Assembly: GCA_033675265.1 (NCBI GenBank)
Contig: JAUJYZ010001194.1
Location: forward strand, 1 to 64,000
DNA: 64,000 nt
Source of the DNA: Actinostola sp. cb2023
Taxonomy: Eukaryota; Cnidaria; Anthozoa; Actiniaria; Actinostolidae
Reading direction: 5' to 3'
Within the stretch, counting starts at the first letter, position 1; the number at the start of each line of letters is the position of its first letter. A program made the translations under genes and the position numbers. The notes below the pieces were generated by a model. The model did no database searches. It saw only the letters and a list, made by a program, of their open reading frames with translations, and had not been told where the DNA came from. Of the stretch, positions 34,683 through 43,248 are shown piece after piece.

Positions 34683-35708
34683 ACTTTATGTCACAACTAG
34701 ACTGGAATAAATCGATAACAATCGCCTAAGCACCTTGGTGACGGTTAACTTTTATTACGTTATTATTATTACCTATTACTAACTGGGTTTTTTATATAAT
34801 ATTATGAACTAAATAACAACACCTATATCATGTTATGTGGTTTTCTTGCCCTTTTTTAAATATTCTGGAAATAGTTCGAAAACTACTGGTCTCAAAAACT
34901 AACAAGACACTCTATTAGCGTTCACTCGGGCTTCTGACTAGTCTGCATACAGTCACTTCGTGAATTTTGCTGCACAGTTCTCCACAATTTTATTTCTAAA
35001 CATCGGCTAACGTTTTCTTTGGTGAAATCACAACGATGTGAATATTTTGAATTCTTTTTCCCCCTTTAGTAGTTATCTCTTTGGAAATGCTGAAATTGTG
35101 GAAATATTTGATCACTTTACATACTGAATTGTAAAGATTGAATGCCTAAGGGATGGCAATTGCCTAGAGTGGTGAGTAAACCCGTAAAAGGACTGATACT
35201 GGACTGATACGGTATGCACAAAGAATATAAATTCAAATCATAGCATAATGGTTTTATTCAAAGAATCAAATACTGATAATGGGGTCTCATTTCAGCTCTT
35301 AGTTGCCTGAATGAAAAATATACAAAGTTACATTATCAATATCAGTAATGGGCCCACTACATTTATAATCAGAAGCGTGTATTCAACATATAACTGAACT
35401 GTAACTTTAAATATGATAGACTCACCACGAATTTCGAGGCTCATGGTCTCTTGATAGAAGATATGTATTTTGGTCAATTTTGAAAATATCTCAATTTTCA
35501 ATGTCATTACCAGAATATAAGAACTTTAACAATGAAGTAAAAATTAAACGTGAAATATAACAATAACAATCAAATATCTCACTGTCACATAACGTCTGTA
35601 GCTATGATTTTGTGAATATCGGTCTATGATTTCTTGAAAAAAAACACCACGAATGCACTCTGAATAATAAATACTCTAGGATCATTCTTACTAGTATTTG
35701 TAGTAAGC
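34683..35708. other. Non-coding spacer between convergent E2 genes
   Basis: This is AT-rich with no gene. It contains the plus-strand AATAAA at about 34706 and, for the minus-strand ligase gene, a TTTATT (AATAAA on minus) at about 35253. Confidence 0.6.
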
Positions 35709-36763
35709 TTAGGTCAGACTCATTGTGAACGATTCGCGACTCATCAGTATAATATCAAATTCGTTCTTAAACTCGGACATCCTATCATATGTTGTAGGGA
35801 TTGTCAGCGTGCTTGAGCATGTGGAGGCATTTGGGACCCTGTTCATGCCAGTGGCACCATTGAAGAAGACCTTGATTGGTTTCTGAGGGGCACATGTTGC
35901 ACCTGTCACAAAGCGCAGGAAGCGAAGAAGCTGCTCCCTGTCCATATTTCCAATATACCTCAAAAGGAAATTGTAAACACGTTGTTGCTCAGGTTTCAGA
36001 TCAGAGCTTTCTGGTTGTAAGCTCTCGATCGTCTTCCTGGTTGTAGGAGACAGTTGGCTGTACAGTGCTCCAATTGCTTGGACAGGAAGGGATTGTTTGA
36101 ATTTGTTCAGTCTCTTGCGATTAATCCCATCTCTCATCCACGTGAGGAGGCAAAGCGGTTTAAAAATGAATTCTGACTGAGCCATGGCGATAATATGCTC
36201 TTTAACTTGCACATTAGTTGCTCCAGGGGTACATTGCATACCAAAGCGCTGGTATAATGAGAGCAGGCATTCATTTTGAAAGGCATCTGGTTTTTCGTCA
36301 CTGAGAAAAGACTCCAAGACATCTTTTTCTAACTGGCTCACATACCATAGAAATGAGCGATGAAGGGTTTCATTGGTAACCATTTCCTCCCCATGTATAA
36401 GAGCGATTAGGGATGCTTCACAGAATTGAATTGGCAACTTCCTTGTCAAAGCCCAACTATGCTCCAAAATCCTACCCAGCATTTTCATGTCATCTTTTGA
36501 TTTCACCATTTTCTGAGGAGGAACGAAGGGCACTTTGACAACTCCATCACCGTCAAAAAACGTTTGGAATGCTTCTTCCCAAAAGGATGAAAACATATCC
36601 TCTGTCAACCCTCCCAAGTCCATGCCAACTTCATCTTCAAAAGTGACATTCAGCTTGTGATCTGGAAATGTGTCATCTCGGTACAGGTTCAGCACATCAT
36701 GTACTATGTGATTTCTCCTCACTTTAACCTTTTTGAAGTTCAGGTCCTCGTCTACTTCGTCCT
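35709..36763 (-). CDS. HECT E3 ubiquitin ligase, last exon (HECT domain)
   Basis: The exon begins after the acceptor CACATTGTAG and encodes 350 residues from EDEVDEDLNFKKVKVRRNHI to MSLT. It is the C-terminal HECT catalytic domain: VTFEDEVGMDLGGLTEDMFSSFWEE (N-lobe start), the long helical N-lobe (RILEHSWALTRKLPIQF), LLRFLRFVTGA, and the C-lobe with the catalytic cysteine in NASTCSSTLTIP followed by PTTYDRMSEFKNEFDIIL. The cysteine forms a thioester with ubiquitin before transfer to substrate. The variant S-T-C-S-S-T-L box and the architecture resemble G2E3-like HECT genes that are abundant in fish and invertebrates. The exon is fully open. Confidence 0.93.
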
Positions 36764-36912
36764 CTACAATGTGAAGAAAAGATTAAATGATCTTGTTGTT
36801 GTTGTATAGTGGCAGAATTACACCGTTTTCTTATTTTTTTAACTCTTTTAAGAATTAAAAATTGAAAATTTCTAAAGAATTAAGGGATTATATTTTTTTA
36901 GGACCAACTTAC

Positions 36913-36970
36913 CTTCTTGTTCATTCTGGGAGTCTGTCATATTTACCATTTCACGGAATCGTCTTCCAGG
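36913..36970 (-). CDS. HECT ligase gene, exon 3 (58 nt)
   Basis: Bounded on the minus strand by TGTATAG and GTAAGTT. It encodes PGRRFREMVNMTDSQNEQE and contributes the first base of the glutamate codon completed in the last exon. The frame is maintained on both sides. Confidence 0.75.
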
Positions 36971-37037
36971 CTATACATATAATATTTGTAAAAAAAGAGT
37001 AAATATGAAAACACACAGGAAAGAGTGCACTTTAGAA

Positions 37038-37350
37038 AAGCGTGAAATAGTACTATTACTCCAGTTTCGCGTTGTTTAGAGATAACCGCTGTCCATGACA
37101 AAAGACGCATTTGTACAGGCTTAGCCTTGATTCAGAAACCAGTCCGTGCAATTCAAAAATGTTTCTATTGTTTTATGTCAACATTTTTTCGTGTTCTTGT
37201 TGACTTTGTGAATAATAATATTTAATAATAATAATTTACCCTGACTCGAGGCTAAACCTGTACAAATGCGTCTGATGTCAATAAGTACAGCGGTTTTACA
37301 ACGGGATCTGTGAACGCGAAAAGGGACTGTTGTTAAATAGTCATTTCTAT
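37038..37350. repeat. MITE-like inverted repeat in a HECT gene intron
   Basis: Left arm words CGCGTT, ACCGCTGT and GACGCATTTGTACAGGCTTA (37038-37140) recur inverted at 37240-37350 (GCTAAACCTGTACAAATGCG, ACAGCGGT, AACGCG). It lies between exons 2 and 3 of the ligase gene. Confidence 0.7.
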
Positions 37351-37575
37351 TTATAAAAAAACAACAACAAGGAAGTATATATATATATTTATTCTCTTCA
37401 CTGTCGGTGAATAACGGGCTAACGTTTAGGAATATTTACCTCGCCGCTTCGCGTTCTCAGCAAATGTTCTACCGCTATTCATCTCCAGTTCAGAGAATAA
37501 TTGGTAATTATATAGTTATATAAATGGGGCAAGAAGATATACAATGATAGAAAATGTCGAGGATTTTTTAGTTAC

Positions 37576-37621
37576 CGCAGCATTATCTGTAGTTTGTGGA
37601 GGCAGAGTTAAGTTGGTCTCA
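37576..37621 (-). CDS. HECT ligase gene, exon 2 (46 nt)
   Basis: Bounded by TCTCTTGCAG and GTAACT on the minus strand. Its first T completes a glycine codon begun by GG at the end of the preceding exon, and it then reads ETNLTLPPQTTDNAA. The frame is continuous with both neighbours. Confidence 0.75.
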
Positions 37622-38121
37622 CTGCAAGAGAATAAATGGACATTTATTAGTAATACACACAATATTCTGCAATAATCAGCCATGTTTGTGCCCCACTAGT
37701 ACTAGAATAATATTCATCGAGTTGACGTGACTGCCGCATGGAACACAACTTTAAAGGAAACAACACCAATTGATGACTGATAATTTCAGTGGGTATATCA
37801 TGTCTCGTGCATGAGATATGTTTTTAAGGGAAATTGATGTTAAAATTTCACCAATTAATTCCTTTGTTCGTTTTCTCATTCATTTGTTCATTCATTCATT
37901 ATCATGTAATCCACGACGTTGGCCAATGGGTGCCTTTGATTAGAAACCGGATGTAGCCAAGGAAAAACGTTTTTTAAAAGTTGACTTTGGCTTATGAAAT
38001 TTCAAAAATGAAGAATGACCGATCACCACACTTTTTTTTAAGTTCTCTTGGTGATAATCATTTTATTATATGCAAGTAGTCGAAACTAAAGTGAAAGCCA
38101 GTGCATGAACTAAAACCTTAC

Positions 38122-39461
38122 CCTCCATCTTCTATTAATAGTTGAGAAGGAACCTCAGCTGACACTGGTTCAATGTGAAACGAATCCGACTCTTGATCCG
38201 ACAGTGTTTCATCGACATTTAACTCTTCACTTTGAGCTGGTCCATATCCCATAAAAGTGACATCTTGGTCTTGTATATCTTTTGATAATGGGATGGGCTC
38301 TTCAGAAGCTGTCATGTGCAGCACATATCCTTGTGTTACAGTTACAGGCTCGTCAGGCGCTAAATAATTCCCAGGGTGAGTAGAAAGGTGAAAGTGTTCT
38401 GGGTTGGTTGCCAATGATCCCACCCAGTCATATATGGATGTCATGCCCTCTGTGACATAAAATCTTCGCCTTATAACCCCAATGGTACGATGTCGAACAA
38501 CAACTAGTACATGATTTTCGTTATTCAACGGTTCATTAGGCACTCTACGTTTTTTTGCGAGCATAAGGCTTTGAAGTCGTTCTTCTTCTTTCTCTTTGTT
38601 GACGCTGTCCTTGTTTCTTTGACGCTCCTTCTCTTGATCTGCCTGAAGTGATTCACTGTATTCTTTATCCTGCATGGCTTTTAGGGCATCACGTTCGGAT
38701 GAAGAGCCAATAATCGCACTGATAGGAGGCAAATCTTCGTCATCTATCATATATTGCTCAATTTCCACACCACCCTCATCTCCCACATCTACCTTATCAT
38801 CTTCTCCATCATCTTCCTTATCCTCTACATCATCTTTCTCGTCTTCCTCGTCTTCCAAATCTTCATCATCTGACTGGACTGATGATAATAGTTTGCTCAT
38901 CAAATAGAGCCTTACTCTTGAAAGCTTGTGAACTTTAAAGTACATCTCCAGTGTAAAGGGGACCACGTTATTGGCTTCATCCTTGATGTCGGCTATCATT
39001 TGTTCCTTAAAATTTCCCAGGTCGAAAGTCATCTCATAATCTTTACCGAATACTGACTCATTCTCTGGAAAGAATAGGGTCTTTGCGTATTTGATGATCT
39101 CATCTTTAGTGCTGTTTCCAGGTAAGTCGACATCCCTGCTACCACCACCCCTTGGGTAACGAACTGAGACGTACTTCTTCTTCATTTCATCAAGGTGCAG
39201 CCAGCCTAGTTTAAAATGCCTGGTTTTATTTCTTGAATTATGTTGTGGGCTTTCTTTTATTTGCGGCTTTCTTTTATCCTTTTTCTGAATAATATCATAT
39301 AACTTCCTTTTCCTTTGTTCTCTTTCTTTGTCTTGGTCATAATTATTACCACTTAAATTTGCATCAGCAAATCTTTTCAGCGCTAGGACATCTCCTTTTG
39401 CAGCTAAACCCATATTTTTCAAAATCTCTTCTGAAGCGTAGCTAACTGCCGCATAGTCCAT
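38122..39461 (-). CDS. HECT ligase gene, large N-terminal exon
   Basis: The exon encodes 446 residues from MDYAAVSYASEEILKNMGLA to the donor GG|GTAAGG at 38121. Residues ~1-30 look like a small helical domain. KRKLYDIIQKKDKRKPQIKE is basic, YPRGGGSRDVDLPGNSTKDE looks like a compact beta/ubiquitin-like stretch, and residues ~205-245 are an acidic low-complexity run of D, E and V. A second beta-rich stretch (VVVRHRTIGVIRRRFYVTEG) precedes the end. The acceptor GTTTTGTTTTAG abuts the ATG, so this need not be the first exon. The MAADETVQ exon in the right inverted repeat would splice to it in phase 0. With exons 2-4 the coding length is 2499 nt, exactly 833 codons, and open. I cannot name the N-terminal domains with confidence. 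Confidence 0.85.
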
Positions 39462-39515
39462 CTAAAACAAAACAAAATTAAAATTCATAAACCTGATTTT
39501 AGATGGCTGCTTATT

Positions 39516-39706
39516 CACCTATTTCAAAAAAGGTTGTCGAGGACATCAGTCCATAGGCAACAGGTTATAGGTTGAATGTCGTGGATGCCAGGGAAAATTC
39601 ATTAAATTAGATTTAAAATCAATTGTCTTACAATTCGGTCTTGGAAAGACCTATAAACCTACCACCCATGGACTGATGTCCTCGACAACCTTTTTTGAAG
39701 TAGGTG
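39516..39706. repeat. Hairpin-forming inverted repeat upstream of the HECT gene
   Basis: CACCTATTTCAAAAAAGGTT (from 39516) and the inverted AACCTTTTTTGAAGTAGGTG (to 39706) form ~41-bp arms that also share GTCGAGGACATCAGTCCAT. The loop is about 105 bp. It lies in the presumed first intron of the ligase gene. Confidence 0.85.
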
Positions 39707-39768
39707 TATTTGCACAAAGTCGTTACAGTTGTATCTAAGCTTGAGGCAACAAATGTAGTTACAGCACA

Positions 39769-40110
39769 GGTACCCCAGGCTATTTACTTTTGAAGAGAAT
39801 GTACATGTATAAATTACTGAATAAGTATTTGCTCAAATGTTGTCAATAAAGCTTGATATGTTTGATAAATGAATTGCACTCGCCGTCTTGTCTTTCTTGT
39901 GATTTTGAGAGTATTTTTTAGCGATTTGTATGTACTAGTAGGGGGACCGCAGAAGTATCTAAAAATCGCTAAAAAATACTCTCAAAATCACAAGAAAGAC
40001 AAGACGGCGTGTGCAATTCATTTATCAAACATTTCAAGTTTTATTGACAGCATTTGAGCAAATAATTATTCAGTAATTCGAGGTAATTAGTAAATAGCCT
40101 GGGGCTGTGG
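39769..40110. repeat. Near-perfect palindrome, 57-bp core arms
   Basis: Core arms 39871-39927 and 39963-40019 match almost perfectly (GTCTTGTCTTTCTTGTGATT and its complement), with a 35-bp loop. Weaker pairing continues outward (TTTGATAAATGAATTG, TATTTGCTCAAATG, CCCCAGGCTATTTAC) to about 39769 and 40110. It could extrude as a cruciform; it is probably a foldback element. Confidence 0.85.
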
Positions 40111-40255
40111 GTACAGTATAGTTATTTTGCCTCCTAAGCAATACATACCTTCTCCTCTCTAAATATTTCAATGACATCATGACTGACACCTCTTTTTTTA
40201 ATAAAATCGCAAACCTATACATCGAAATAACGTATTAGACAGATTTACCGTACTA

Positions 40256-40712
40256 GAGTACAAACATTAAACCTGTGCAACATAAATAGTACTATTTACG
40301 TTCTAAATAGTAATACAGTCATTTGCAAAAATTCTGGCTGCCACGAAATATCAATATATCGGGTCAGGAGCCCATTACTAATGGGCTCCTGATCGGGTGC
40401 ATTATGGGTAATTAAATAATACTATTTTGAGTTTCCTAACTTATTAATGAAGCAAAATTTACAAACAACAAACGTTAGACTAAAATAAACATTATACTAA
40501 ATATTTCTACCAACTATGCTGGCGTTAACCCGCTTTAAGGGGAATTTAATTATTTAATTTTATTACCCATAATGCACCCGATATATTGATATATTGATAT
40601 TTCGTAGCGGCCAGAATTTTTGCAAATGACTGTAAATCGATTATTTTCTATTCACTAGTTACCGTACCGTACTATTTAGTGCAAAACGTTACACGGTTTT
40701 AGTGATTGACAA
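40256..40712. repeat. MITE interrupted by a second MITE
   Basis: The left part (GAGTACAAACATTAAACCTG, TGCAACATAAATAGTACTAT) and the right part (ACTATTTAGTGCAAAACGTT, ACACGGTTTTAGTG) are inverted and match the family of 27749-27890. The 317-bp element 40316-40632 sits between them. Confidence 0.65.
40316..40632. repeat. TA-flanked MITE, Tc1/mariner-like tips, 317 bp
   Basis: The ends CAGTCATTTGCAAAAATTCT and the inverted AGAATTTTTGCAAATGACTG are flanked by TA on both sides (40314-40315, 40633-40634). Matching inner words GAAATATCAATATATCGG and CATTATGGGTAATTAAATAA extend the arms. A small palindrome AGGAGCCCATTACTAATGGG sits inside. CAGT-type tips plus TA suit a Tc1/mariner or pogo-derived MITE. 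Confidence 0.8.
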
Positions 40713-41460
40713 TCAGTATATAACCGTTCAAGCTTTTTAAAAATACCAATATATTTTGTACAATTTTAAACTAATAAACTAGTTAATAAATAATTGAACC
40801 GTGTGTACTGTAGTTTACGTGACTTGCCACAATTCAATGAGCAGTCGTGTAGACCCATGCATTTTATTGCTTGGTATCAATCGTTATTTGGCTTCCAGTT
40901 TAAATTTTTACGATTAATCATAGTTCACTCCAGTAAATGTTTATTGCTTGGGCTGCGAAACGCGTGGTTTCGCTGCAAAATAAAAAACAATCTAGTCACG
41001 TATAAACTGACGTTGTGTGACGTTGTGTCTCTGTCTACTCATGGTCTCTTGGCTGATGAAATTTCTCACGAGACTGGAAATGACGTCAATTATATCAAGA
41101 AATATTGCCCCATTTCAGACCATGTGACTATTGCCTTGAGTCCAATTTATTTCTTGGTTAAAGGGCCTAATATTGAGCCAGGACTAGAACTATTTATAAA
41201 CGCCGTTTATTCAATTTTACGGACCAGTGATTATCAATTTACAATATACTATAGCTACAGTATATGCTAACTTGTACTAATTTGTACAACTTCATTTTGC
41301 TTAGTCTGCACGGATATGCCATTTGTACTATATTCTGGTAAATTATAAAGTGATTTCATGATACATCATACTTATCATCAATCCTTCAAGGACATTTTAC
41401 GGCAAAATCGTCTAATACAATGGAATAAAGGTGAAACTTCCAACACAGTCACGTACTCAC

Positions 41461-41484
41461 CTGAACAGTCTCGTCCGCCGCCAT
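41461..41484 (-). CDS. Mini first exon in the E2 right inverted repeat (MAADETVQ)
   Basis: Exact inverted counterpart of 31855-31878, with its GTGAGT donor at 41460-41455. Splicing to the acceptor before 39461 keeps phase 0 and would add MAADETVQ to the HECT protein, giving an 840-residue product. Between it and 39461 I see no other gene, only palindromic repeats. Confidence 0.6.
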
Positions 41485-41529
41485 GCTTGCACTGGCATGA
41501 AGGGACTGGGTTACTACTTGAAATACGAG

Positions 41530-41945
41530 TATCGCTTATCGCGCGATAAATTGAATTATCGCGCGATGAGTTGAATTATTGCGCGATAAATTGAATTATC
41601 GCGCGATAAGTTGAATTATTGCGCGATAAGTTGAATTATCGCGCGATAAGTTGAATTATCGCGCGATAAATTGAATTATCGCGCGATAAGTTGAATTATT
41701 GCGCGATAAGTTCAATTATTGCGCGATAAATTGAATTATCGCGCGATAAGTTGAATTATCGCGCGATAAGTTGCATTATTGCGCGATAAGTTGCATTATT
41801 GCGCGATAAGTTGAATTATCGCGCGATAAATTGAATTATCGCGCGATAAGTTGAATTATTGCGCGATAAGTTGAATTATTGCGCGATAAGTTGAATTATC
41901 GCGCGATAAGTTGAATTATCGCGCGATAAGTTGAATTACAAATTA
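41530..41945. repeat. Tandem 20-bp palindromic array, ~20 copies
   Basis: Inverted counterpart of 31444-31805: units such as GCGCGATAAGTTGAATTATC, with the same TCGCGCGA/TTGCGCGA alternation. Copy number differs from the left end. Confidence 0.95.
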
Positions 41946-42028
41946 TTGTGCGATAAACAAAAAAAAAGATTGCGCGATAATCTGCCATAAAAAGTTGGTT
42001 TTGTGTATGACCCTTATAAGCTACCGTA

Positions 42029-42034
42029 CTGAAC
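42029..42034. repeat. E2 target-site duplication, right (CTGAAC)
   Basis: Identical to 31365-31370. It marks the right border of E2. The AT-rich DNA that follows (42035-42348) has no gene. Confidence 0.88.
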
Positions 42035-42348
42035 TATGTATTTGACAATTGCAACATGTGTAAGATAAGATAATACAACATTACTGTTTTCTAGAATATT
42101 GTATGAAATTAAGGATATATAAAATAAAATATATCACATATCTATATGTAAAATAAAATAAATATTTTGTAACAAGAACAAGAACAAGACTGGCTATAAC
42201 ATTTATGTTAGTTTGAAACGCAAATTGACAGCATGTAAGGTACACTAGTATTATATGACTTCAATTTTTGTTAATAAGTAGAATATAGGGAACTGTTTCC
42301 CGGTATATCATATGAAATAACGAACTGAAGATATATACATTTAGTAAA

Positions 42349-42703
42349 TCATACAATGACAAGCCTGGTTACAATCTTTTTGTTTTTTTGAAATGTAACT
42401 GCAAGGGTTGGCAATTCTAGTATGATGTCAGTAAGTTCGTTTTCAGTGATTTCGTGGTTTGTTGGAATGTTTTTCTGTTTTAATATCTTAATATCTAGTG
42501 TATATCTCTTCACAATCATCATCCATCCAATCATCATGTCTTTGATATCATCAATTGGTTTTAAAAGCTGAACTCTTTCCTCTGGAGGATATGTGTTAAT
42601 AAATAGAATTTGTCGAGAAGCTTTTCTCATTGGAAGTTGCAAGACAATATAAACAGCTTCTTGTGCACTAATATCAACATTGTTTAAAAACGTACTGCCA
42701 ATA
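42349..42703 (-). pseudogene. Helitron Rep/helicase fragment, downstream half
   Basis: The minus strand from 42703 reads a Helitron stretch with STFLNNVDISAQEAVYIVLQ, PMRKASRQILFINTYPPEER and VQLLKPIDDIKDM, then loses the family pattern through a frameshift near 42540 and ends. This is the part after the Rep domain; the helicase domain is missing. It is the continuation of 58074-58390, separated from it by the Polinton. If the 15.37-kb insertion and one copy of CAATA are disregarded, the reading frame runs straight through. Confidence 0.85.
42699..42703. repeat. Polinton target-site duplication, left (CAATA)
   Basis: CAATA precedes the left tip AGTAGTTG and an identical CAATA follows the right tip CAACTACT at 58074-58078. 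The Helitron frame supports five bases rather than the usual six. Confidence 0.7.
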
Positions 42704-42857
42704 AGTAGTTGTAAAAGGGGAGATTCACCCCACGAGAGTTCCACCCCACTCTGATATAACAAGGGCGCCTCTTCTGCGCACCCTACTACTTGTTGTTGAA
42801 GTGTCGCCATGGGGTGGGGGATGGTATTTGAGAAGATAAATCCTATGGATATATGGG
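42704..42857 (+). repeat. Polinton left terminal inverted repeat, 154 bp
   Basis: It starts AGTAGTTGTAAAAGGGGAGA and ends ATATATGGG. By eye it matches 57920-58073 (inverted) at every position. The last five bases, ATGGG, are the start codon and following bases of the first gene at this end. Confidence 0.95.
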
Positions 42858-43248
42858 GAAGCTTACGATGGAGGGGCTTTCTGAATGGCTGGCGGTAGGT
42901 GAAAAAAAGAAAGGTTTTCTATGCGAAATTTGTGGAAAAGTTTGTACGAATAAGGGGGGTTTATCTATGCATATTAGATGGTGTAAGGGCCCCAAACCTT
43001 TATTGTCTAAGATTACAGAATTTCCATGTTCAATTTGTAAAAAGGTTTTTAAATCAAAGGGAGGGTTAAGCCTGCACATTAGCAAGAGACAAACGCCGTG
43101 TGATCAGGAATACAAATGTTTTAATTGTGATTTTAAAACATTAGATTGTAATGAAATATTTTGGCATTCAAAGAATAGTGGGTGTCAGCCTTATTTATCG
43201 AAATATATACCAAGTGAAACCAGCAGCGACTATAGTTATCATTGCTAG
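42853..43248 (+). CDS. C2H2 zinc-finger protein (Polinton left-end gene)
   Basis: 131 residues starting MGKLTMEGLSEWL. Two C2H2-like fingers are visible (CEICGKVCTNKGGLSMHIRWC and CSICKKVFKSKGGLSLHISK), followed by a C-x2-C finger with H-S-K-N-S-G-C spacing. It may bind DNA as a regulator or at the element ends. Its ATG lies in the last five bases of the inverted repeat, after TATGGATAT, so its promoter must be in the repeat. It converges with the next gene and overlaps it by 54 bp. Confidence 0.8.
   Translation: MGKLTMEGLSEWLAVGEKKKGFLCEICGKVCTNKGGLSMHIRWCKGPKPLLSKITEFPCSICKKVFKSKGGLSLHISKRQTPCDQEYKCFNCDFKTLDCNEIFWHSKNSGCQPYLSKYIPSETSSDYSYHC

Larger units (their letters stand above)
31371..42028. 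mobile_element. E2: 10.66-kb IS3-like (IS3EU-type) DNA transposon carrying a HECT ligase
   Basis: The ends TACGGTGGCTTATAAGGG and CCCTTATAAGCTACCGTA are inverted and enclosed by 6-bp direct repeats CTGAAC. Inverted repeats of 606 and 666 bp carry 20-bp palindrome arrays and a shared mini-exon. Inside are a plus-strand DDE transposase (33405-34682) and a minus-strand, spliced HECT E3 ligase (35709-39461), transcribed towards each other. The integrase-like transposase and, as I recall, a 6-bp duplication fit the Repbase IS3EU superfamily; that name is recollection, not a search. Both genes are open throughout, so the element looks young. Several MITE-like palindromes sit inside it. Confidence 0.88.
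41363..42028 (-). repeat. E2 right terminal inverted repeat
   Basis: Reverse complement of 31371-31976 with a longer palindrome array (41530-41945, about 20 units). It ends ACCGTA, followed by the duplicated CTGAAC. Confidence 0.92.

Noticed and set aside
38674..38907. Plus-strand serine-rich frame
   Set aside because: It is antisense to the acidic D/E run of the HECT gene exon.
40794..41270. 158-codon plus-strand frame near the E2 right repeat
   Set aside because: No recognisable motif, AT-driven composition, no start or splice context. I considered it as a second E2 gene and could not support it.
31444..41945. CRISPR-like regularly spaced repeats
   Set aside because: The 20-bp units are contiguous without unique spacers and lie in transposon inverted repeats of a eukaryotic genome.
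42349..42810. A 153-codon minus-strand frame beginning MATLQQQVVG
   Set aside because: Its first ~36 codons are Polinton terminal-repeat sequence and the rest is the interrupted Helitron. It is a chimera made by the insertion, not a gene.
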